Assembly: GCA_905197385.1 (NCBI GenBank)
Contig: CAJJYO010000106.1
Coordinates: 1 to 5,941 of the forward strand
Length of the DNA stretch: 5,941 nt
Source: an uncultured Collinsella sp.
GTDB taxonomy: Bacteria > Actinomycetota > Coriobacteriia > Coriobacteriales > Coriobacteriaceae
Reading direction: 5' to 3'
Both the position numbers and the translations under genes were made by a program. Under the pieces are notes generated by a model. It was not told the DNA's origin and made no database searches. It was given only the letters and a program-made list of their open reading frames with translations. Each line of letters opens with the position of its first letter. Positions within the stretch are counted from its first letter, which is position 1. Below are positions 1 through 3,858 of this stretch, piece by piece.

Positions 1-522
1 CCAGCCCAACATCTCGGCACCCTGCGAAATCACGTCGCGCGAGCAGCCGGCGGCAAAGCGCTTGTCCTTGAACTTCTTCTTGAGCGACTTGGTCGTAAAG
101 TCCATAACGCTCTTGCTCGGGCGCATGATGACTGCAGCGCCGATCAGGCCGGTGAGCTCATCGCAGGCAAACAGGATCTTTTCCATCTGCAGCTCGGGTT
201 TGGGCAGCGAGGTATTGAAGTCCGACGTGTGCGTCTGGATGGCGCGAATGAGCTCGGGAGACGCACCTTCGCCCTTAAGAATCTCGGCAGCATAGATGGT
301 GTGGTTCATGGGGTCGTCCTCATGCTCCTCCCAATCCAGGTCGTGCAGCAGACCGACGATGCCCCAAAACTCCTCGTTCTCGGGGTCGAACTCGCGCGCA
401 AAGTAGCGCATAGTGCCCTCGACCGTCTCGCCATGGGTGATATGGAACGGGTCCTTGTTGTGCTCATTGAGCAGTTCGAACGCGCGGTCGCGGGTGATTC
501 CGGCGGTAAGCGGCTCTGCCAT
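1..522 (-). CDS. HD-domain metal-dependent phosphohydrolase (3'-truncated by window edge)
   Basis: The reading frame starts at ATG 522 and stays open for 174 codons to the window edge, so the C-terminus is missing. The HD superfamily signature is visible in order: H30 in a 'THGETVE' segment, H60-D61 in 'GLLHDLDWEEH', H98 in 'QTHTSDF' and D121 in 'ACDELTGLI'. This is the H...HD...D metal-ligand pattern of small HD/HDIG proteins, which usually hydrolyse phosphate esters or nucleotides. The substrate cannot be told from sequence. No signal peptide or membrane segment is seen, so it is probably cytosolic. The start is supported by an AAGGAG Shine-Dalgarno (complement of 529-534), 6 nt from the ATG. 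It lies downstream of carD on the same strand but is separated from it by a strong terminator, so it is probably transcribed separately. The HD call is firm and the specific function is unknown. Confidence 0.85.
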   Translation of the reverse strand, partial: MAEPLTAGITRDRAFELLNEHNKDPFHITHGETVEGTMRYFAREFDPENEEFWGIVGLLHDLDWEEHEDDPMNHTIYAAEILKGEGASPELIRAIQTHTSDFNTSLPKPELQMEKILFACDELTGLIGAAVIMRPSKSVMDFTTKSLKKKFKDKRFAAGCSRDVISQGAEMLGW

Positions 523-560
523 AAGAGACTCCTTGTGCTCGTGGGTATCGATAAGAATGA

Positions 561-589
561 ATACTACTAGAACAAGAAAACCACCACAA
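561..589 (-). promoter_or_regulatory. Candidate promoter of the HD-domain gene, overlapping the carD terminator
   Basis: On the minus strand a -10-like TAGTAT (561-566) is preceded by a 17-nt spacer and a -35-like TTGTGG (584-589). A transcript would begin near 554, giving a leader of about 30 nt before ATG 522. The -35 element sits inside the hairpin stem of the carD terminator. The hexamers match the consensus only moderately (TANNNT, and TTG of TTGACA), so this is inferred from spacing and position. It would make the HD gene an independent transcription unit. Confidence 0.4.
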
Positions 590-617
590 AGGTGCCTGTT
601 CCCTTTGTGGTGGTTTT
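577..617 (-). terminator. Intrinsic terminator of carD, possibly bidirectional, with repeat-like loop
   Basis: The arms 577-592 and 602-617 are perfect 16-bp reverse complements enclosing a 9-nt loop. On the minus strand the hairpin lies just after the carD stop codon and ends in TTTTCTTGTT, a usable U-rich tail. On the plus strand the second arm also ends in five T (614-618), so it could work both ways. The core reading GGTGCCTGTTCCC is unlike a random loop and resembles a dispersed intergenic motif (see findings). Confidence 0.85.
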
Positions 618-630
618 TGGCGCGGATGGG

Positions 631-1116
631 TTAGTTGAGGGCGGCTTGGGCTAGGCGGGCTTCGGCGGCCTCCTCGGTGACGCCAAGGGCCACGGCGAAC
701 TCCTCGATGGAGCGGCGTTTGGCCTCCTTGAGTACGCGCATGTAGTAGGAGCTGGGTTTTTTATCAGCTTCCTCGGCCTGGCGAATGCGGTGCATCATGG
801 TCTTTGCCACGCGGACCGTCTCCGGCGCGCCCAGCTTGAGCTGCTGCTTAAAGTGTGTCTCCTCAAGCGAGCTGTTGCGCTCGGTAAAGGTGTCGCACTC
901 CAGCTCGTCATAGTGGCTCAGCAGGTGCTCGGCATCTTGCTGAGAGATGGCGGCGTGCAGACGGTCGGCCTGCGCCACGGGGTACATGAGGATCGTCTGC
1001 GCATGTCCCTGCTTGGTCTCGAGCAGCAGCATGGGCTGCGGTGTGTCGTCCCTAAAACCGACGACGGTGCAGACTCCCTGGCCCGGATGAATGACGTGTT
1101 GACCGATTGAGAACAT
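631..1116 (-). CDS. carD: CarD/CdnL-family RNA polymerase-binding transcription regulator
   Basis: This is a 161-residue protein, about the usual length of CarD/CdnL proteins. Residues 2-70 form the RNAP-interacting domain shared with the repair factor TRCF/Mfd: the opening 'FSIGQHVIHPGQGVCTVVGF' is diagnostic, and 'MYPVAQADRLH' fits the end of the beta barrel. Residues 75-161 are the helical DNA-binding part. In studied members the N-terminal domain binds the RNAP beta subunit, and a Trp in the C-terminal domain wedges into DNA at the upstream edge of the bubble to stabilise open complexes, notably at rRNA promoters. Here the matching position appears to be S82, and the protein has no Trp at all (see findings). 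The start is ATG 1116 with a GGAGG Shine-Dalgarno (complement of 1121-1125), 4 nt away. It is divergent from argS and followed by a strong terminator, so it is probably monocistronic. Confidence 0.88.
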   Translation of the reverse strand: MFSIGQHVIHPGQGVCTVVGFRDDTPQPMLLLETKQGHAQTILMYPVAQADRLHAAISQQDAEHLLSHYDELECDTFTERNSSLEETHFKQQLKLGAPETVRVAKTMMHRIRQAEEADKKPSSYYMRVLKEAKRRSIEEFAVALGVTEEAAEARLAQAALN

Positions 1117-1130
1117 GCTACCTCCAACTT

Positions 1131-1146
1131 ATACGAATTTACGTAT
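1131..1146. promoter_or_regulatory. Near-palindrome in the carD leader, possible operator
   Basis: ATACG and CGTAT are perfect 5-bp inverted arms separated by AATTTA, giving ATACGAATTTACGTAT. It lies 15 nt upstream of the carD start codon and just downstream of the candidate -10, where a bound repressor could block initiation. Short palindromes also occur by chance, so a regulatory role is only a suggestion. Confidence 0.3.
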
Positions 1147-1150
1147 GTCT

Positions 1151-1159
1151 AGAATAACA
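1151..1159 (-). promoter_or_regulatory. Candidate extended -10 element of the carD promoter
   Basis: The minus strand reads TGT-TATTCT (complement of 1151-1159), a TGN-TANNNT extended -10. Transcription would start near 1144, with a leader of about 28 nt. No good -35 hexamer is found at 16-18 nt, which extended -10 promoters can tolerate. A weaker alternative is TAAAGT (complement of 1181-1186). Confidence is low because only one element is recognisable. Confidence 0.35.
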
Positions 1160-1267
1160 CGCTGACGTGCGCAAACCCGTACTTTATGCAGGAAAAGCAC
1201 ACAACTCTGATAGGTAAGAGTATTCGATAACAGACGCAGCTCATTCACGCCTTTATGCATTTTCAAC

Positions 1268-1286
1268 GCCTGCATAATCTGCAGGC
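1268..1286. repeat. Short inverted repeat upstream of argS
   Basis: GCCTGC (1268-1273) and GCAGGC (1281-1286) are perfect inverted arms with a 7-nt spacer. No T-tract follows, so it does not look like a terminator. It lies about 100 bp upstream of the candidate argS promoter, so it could be a protein-binding site or chance. Confidence 0.35.
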
Positions 1287-1362
1287 AGACCGGCATCTTT
1301 GAGTGACTCCATACAAGCTGTAGTCATTTTTGTGCATATGCAATATCTATTAGCTTTACCCT

Positions 1363-1391
1363 GCGACAGTGCCCGTCGCTTGTGATAGAGT
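1363..1391 (+). promoter_or_regulatory. Candidate argS promoter
   Basis: A -35-like GCGACA (1363-1368, four of six to TTGACA) is followed by a 17-nt spacer and the extended -10 TGA-TAGAGT (1383-1391). The predicted start is near 1398, giving a leader of about 60 nt. Spacing and the TGN extension support it, while the -35 is imperfect. Confidence 0.45.
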
Positions 1392-1447
1392 GCTACAAAC
1401 TCTGGCTTTTGCCCTACGAGTGACCAAGAGCTCGGGGGCTTTAACAC

Positions 1448-1454
1448 AAGGAGG
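1448..1454 (+). promoter_or_regulatory. argS ribosome-binding site, decides the start
   Basis: A full AAGGAGG lies 4 nt before ATG 1459. The frame is open further upstream to a GTG at 1369, but that GTG has no Shine-Dalgarno, and the 30 residues it would add are not like ArgS. ATG 1459 begins the typical N-terminal helix. Confidence 0.9.
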
Positions 1455-1458
1455 ATCT

Positions 1459-3312
1459 ATGCCCGAGAAGATTGAAGAGCTGGTACGCGCTGCGCTTGCT
1501 GCGGCCCAGGAGGCCGGCGACCTTTCCGCATTTGAACTTGACGATTGCGCTATCGAGCGACCGGCTGACACTTCTCATGGCGAGTGGACCTCTACCATGG
1601 CCCTGAAGTCCGCCAAGCTGGCCCACTGCGCCCCGCGCAAGATCGCCGAGGCCATCGTTGCCCATATGCCCGAGGACCCCGCGATCGAGAAGGTCGAGAT
1701 CGCAGGCCCCGGCTTCATCAACTTCTACCTCTCCGTTGCCGTCAAGAATGCCATCTTTGGCGAGGCTCGCGAGAAGGGTATGGACTTCGCTAAGTCCAAC
1801 GTCGGTGGTGGCCTGAAGACCCAGGTCGAGTTCGTTTCCGCCAACCCCGTCGGCCCCATGCACATCGGCCACGGCCGCTGGGCCGCGCTGGGCGACTCGC
1901 TCTGCCGTGTTATGGACCACGCCGGTTACGACATCCAGCGTGAGTTCTACATCAACGACCACGGCTCTCAGATGAACACCTTCGGCAACTCCATCAGCAC
2001 GCGCTATATGCAGCTTGCCGACATCATCGCCAAGCAGGGCGTGGATATCGACGAGGCTCACAAGCTGCTGATCGCCGACCGCGACGCCTTTGTTGCCGAC
2101 GAGAGCGACGAGCATCCCGAGACCCATCCGTATCAGGACAACTTTGCCGAGACCCTAGGCAAGGACTCCTACGGCGGCGACTACATCATCGACGAGGCCG
2201 CCGAGTTCTGGCGCACCGACGGCGATAAGTGGGTCAACGCCGATCCGCAGGAGCGCATGGAGAGCTTCCGCGAGCGCGGCTATGTAAAGATGGTCGACAA
2301 CATGCGCGACCTTTGCCATGCCGTCAACTGCGACTTCGATCGTTGGTTCTCCGAGCGCTCGCTGTATGTGAAGGACACCGAGGGCGAGACCGCCGGCACC
2401 TCCGCCGTCGACCGCGCTTTTGAGAAGCTCGACAAGATGGGCTATCTCTACACCAAGGACGGCGCCCTGTGGTTCCGCTCCACCGACCTGGGCGATGACA
2501 AGGACCGCGTTCTGATCAAGTCCGACGGCGAGTACACCTACTTCGCCTCCGACGTTGCCTATCACTGGGATAAGTTCCAGCGCGTCGACCACGTCATCGA
2601 CATCTGGGGCGCCGACCACCACGGCTACATCGAGCGCGTCCGCTGCGTCTGCGATGCCTTGGGTTACCCCGGCAAGTTTGAGGTTCTGCTGGGCCAGCTC
2701 GTCAACCTGCTGCGCAACGGCAAGCCCGTCCGTATGTCCAAGCGTAAGGGCACCATGGTGACCCTGCAGGAGCTCGTCGACGAGGTCGGCTCCGACGCTG
2801 CCCGTTACACCCTCATCTCCAAGAGCTCCAATCAGATGGTCGACTTCGATATTGAGGCCGTCAAGAAGCGCGACAACTCCAACCCGGTGTACTACGTGCA
2901 GTACGCTCACGCCCGCGTGTGCTCCATCCTGCGCCGTGCCGCTGACGTTACGCCCGAGCAGGCTGACGAGATGGGCATGAAGGCCGTCGCCGCCAAGGCC
3001 ATCGGTGAGAACGTCGATTACTCGCTGCTGACCGACCCGACCGAGCTCGCCCTGTCGCGCAAGCTCAACGAGCTCACCGACCTCATCGCCAGCTGCGCTC
3101 GCGACCGCGCCCCGTTCCGTCTGACGCACTTTGCTGAGGAACTCGCCGGCGACTTCCACAGCTTCTACGCTGCCTGTCAGGTGCTGCCGAGCGAGGGCCG
3201 TCCCGTCGACCCCGAGCTTTCGCGTGCCCGTCTGGCCGCTTGCGATGCCGTCCGTGTGACGCTCGCCCTGGTGCTCACCCTCGTTGGCGTTTCCGCGCCC
3301 GAGCAGATGTAA
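1459..3312 (+). CDS. argS: Arginyl-tRNA synthetase (class I)
   Basis: The 617-residue enzyme charges tRNA-Arg with arginine using ATP in the cytosol. Residues 4-95 are the ArgS N-terminal (Add-1) tRNA-recognition domain, ending in 'AGPGFINFYL'. The Rossmann catalytic core carries the HIGH signature at 135-138 in 'VSANPVGPMHIGHGR', the conserved block 'GDDKDRVLIKSDG' at 345-357, 'IWGADHHGY' at 382-390 and a KMSKS-type loop 'RMSKR' at 425-429. From N475 ('NPVYYVQYAHAR') to the end is the DALR anticodon-binding domain, ending close to the usual VRM-type tail as 'APEQM'. At 617 aa it is longer than many bacterial ArgS; most of the excess seems to be an acidic insertion near residues 188-235, between 'NSISTRYMQLA' and 'DSYGGDYI'. 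The gene is monocistronic by appearance, with its own promoter and terminator. Identity is not in doubt. Confidence 0.98.
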   Translation: MPEKIEELVRAALAAAQEAGDLSAFELDDCAIERPADTSHGEWTSTMALKSAKLAHCAPRKIAEAIVAHMPEDPAIEKVEIAGPGFINFYLSVAVKNAIFGEAREKGMDFAKSNVGGGLKTQVEFVSANPVGPMHIGHGRWAALGDSLCRVMDHAGYDIQREFYINDHGSQMNTFGNSISTRYMQLADIIAKQGVDIDEAHKLLIADRDAFVADESDEHPETHPYQDNFAETLGKDSYGGDYIIDEAAEFWRTDGDKWVNADPQERMESFRERGYVKMVDNMRDLCHAVNCDFDRWFSERSLYVKDTEGETAGTSAVDRAFEKLDKMGYLYTKDGALWFRSTDLGDDKDRVLIKSDGEYTYFASDVAYHWDKFQRVDHVIDIWGADHHGYIERVRCVCDALGYPGKFEVLLGQLVNLLRNGKPVRMSKRKGTMVTLQELVDEVGSDAARYTLISKSSNQMVDFDIEAVKKRDNSNPVYYVQYAHARVCSILRRAADVTPEQADEMGMKAVAAKAIGENVDYSLLTDPTELALSRKLNELTDLIASCARDRAPFRLTHFAEELAGDFHSFYAACQVLPSEGRPVDPELSRARLAACDAVRVTLALVLTLVGVSAPEQM

Positions 3313-3357
3313 GCTACGGGTCATTTGACCGTACAGACTTGGTTTAACTAAGCCTTG

Positions 3358-3390
3358 AAAGCCCGATCTCCCACGGAGGTCGGGCTTTTT
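3358..3390 (+). terminator. Intrinsic terminator of argS
   Basis: The stem is GCCCGATCTCC (3361-3371) with GGAGGTCGGGC (3375-3385), 11 bp with one G-U wobble and a 3-nt loop. AAA (3358-3360) can extend it against the T-run 3386-3390. It lies 45 nt after the argS stop, in the correct orientation, and is a textbook Rho-independent terminator. Confidence 0.93.
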
Positions 3391-3434
3391 GCAAACGCCG
3401 ACGTATTGACGAATTTGGAACTGCTGGAAATACG

Positions 3435-3584
3435 AAACTATGCCGGTTTACTACGATGAAATGAGAAATTCCAACTACGCCGGCTTTTCGCAAAAAAGTG
3501 CAAGGCATCTACCTGCGGTTTTAGTTCAACAAGTTTCGGAGTGATCGCGGTTGAGCGATTCATCGTAGTAAACCGCCACAGTTT
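3435..3584. repeat. MITE-like element with 26-bp imperfect inverted repeats
   Basis: The arms 3435-3460 and 3559-3584 match as inverted repeats at 24 of 26 positions. Their inner 17 bases (CGGTTTACTACGATGAA at 3444-3460 and its exact reverse complement at 3559-3575) are perfect. The 98-bp interior has no open reading frame of note. A second hairpin, CCGCCA (3573-3578) with TGGCGG (3585-3590), overlaps the right arm, and ATCGC/GCGAT (3544-3548, 3555-3559) lies just inside it. No clear target-site duplication is seen. It could be a small non-autonomous mobile element, an interspersed palindromic repeat, or the fold of a small RNA. A 17-bp perfect inverted match at this spacing is unlikely by chance. 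Confidence 0.6.
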
Positions 3585-3657
3585 TGGCGGAGGCAGTCAG
3601 ATTTGTGGGTGTTAAACCAAAGATTGTCCCTTTTGACTAGTCGTTTAAGAACGTCCT

Positions 3658-3673
3658 CAATGACTCAATGACT
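3658..3673 (+). repeat. Tandem duplication of CAATGACT
   Basis: CAATGACT occurs twice head to tail (3658-3665 and 3666-3673). It lies just upstream of the rho promoter and may be a replication-slippage product or a pair of binding sites. Confidence 0.6.
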
Positions 3674-3684
3674 AAGTTGCAGGT

Positions 3685-3704
3685 GGTTGCGGTTGGTTGC
3701 GGTT
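3685..3704 (+). repeat. Tandem duplication of GGTTGCGGTT in the rho promoter
   Basis: The 10-mer occurs twice head to tail (3685-3694 and 3695-3704). The first copy supplies the proposed -35 hexamer TTGCGG, and the second fills the spacer. The duplication therefore bears directly on promoter geometry. Confidence 0.65.
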
Positions 3705-3714
3705 GTGTTACACT
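3687..3714 (+). promoter_or_regulatory. Candidate rho promoter
   Basis: A -35-like TTGCGG (3687-3692), a 16-nt spacer and TACACT (3709-3714) preceded by TGT form an extended -10 promoter. The predicted transcription start is near 3721, about 138 nt before the rho start codon. This is the best promoter candidate in the window, but it is assigned by inspection only. Confidence 0.5.
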
Positions 3715-3720
3715 AACGCT

Positions 3721-3858
3721 GCGTATATGACGCAAATATCTCGATACAGATCAATGATGTCCGTCGGTATTTGACGGAGCTAGACTGTTTAGCCGCCCTG
3801 AAGGTTTATGCAGGGAGCATGTGATCACAGGGCTTGAAAAGAAAGTTGAGCAAACACT
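3721..3858 (+). promoter_or_regulatory. Long structured 5' leader of rho
   Basis: If transcription starts near 3721 the leader is about 138 nt. It contains hairpins TGCGT/ACGCA (3720-3724, 3730-3734) and TCCGTC/GACGGA (3760-3765, 3773-3778). It also has CCCTG (3796-3800), which can pair with CAGGG at 3811-3815, or as GCCCTG with CAGGGC at 3828-3833. A perfect 10-bp palindrome TGTGATCACA lies at 3820-3829. CACAG (3826-3830) can also pair with CTGTG (3857-3861), which covers the GTG start codon. Rho genes are known to autoregulate through their leaders in some bacteria. A switch here is inferred from short pairings only. Confidence 0.4.

Larger units (their letters stand above)
1117..1458. other. 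Divergent intergenic region between carD and argS (342 bp)
   Basis: No convincing gene is present. The left part holds the carD ribosome-binding site, a near-palindrome and a candidate extended -10. The right part holds a 6-bp-arm inverted repeat, a candidate argS promoter and the argS ribosome-binding site. The 9-mer CTTTATGCA occurs twice in direct orientation (1182-1190 and 1251-1259). Base composition is visibly more AT-rich than the flanking genes, as expected of a regulatory region. I looked for a tRNA cloverleaf and for a T-box leader ahead of the synthetase gene and recognised neither. Confidence 0.7.
3391..3858. other. argS-rho intergenic region (468 bp)
   Basis: No supported protein gene is present: all frames are short, lack ribosome-binding sites and have no coding-like composition. 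From left to right it holds a MITE-like inverted-repeat element (3435-3584), a stretch with the 8-bp palindrome GACTAGTC (3635-3642), two tandem duplications (3658-3673 and 3685-3704), the candidate rho promoter and the rho leader. It is markedly richer in A+T than the neighbouring genes. Confidence 0.8.

Noticed and set aside
62..570. Plus-strand open frames 62-295 and 229-570 (and 413-634)
   Set aside because: They are shadows of the minus-strand HD-domain gene, which shows the H...HD...D motif set and a proper Shine-Dalgarno.
1253..1447. 64-codon minus-strand ORF in the carD-argS intergenic region
   Set aside because: It has no Shine-Dalgarno of note, overlaps the argS ribosome-binding region and candidate promoter, and resembles no family I know.
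1369..1458. Upstream GTG extension of ArgS by 30 residues
   Set aside because: It lacks a ribosome-binding site, overlaps the candidate promoter, and a perfect AAGGAGG directs initiation at ATG 1459.
1398..1458. T-box or tRNA-like leader ahead of argS
   Set aside because: The leader is only about 60 nt by the promoter call, and no T-box consensus, specifier loop or cloverleaf is seen.
2155..3324. 389-codon open frame antisense to argS (and 1441-2127)
   Set aside because: argS carries all catalytic motifs on the plus strand. The antisense products are Val/Gly/Leu-rich shadow translations without known motifs.
3435..3590. CRISPR array or riboswitch in the argS-rho spacer
   Set aside because: There are only two arms, in inverted orientation, with no regularly spaced direct repeats, and no known riboswitch core was recognised.
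3820..3829. TGTGATCACA read as a CRP-type operator
   Set aside because: Canonical CRP sites have a 6-nt spacer between TGTGA and TCACA. Here the halves overlap, so only the palindrome itself is reported.
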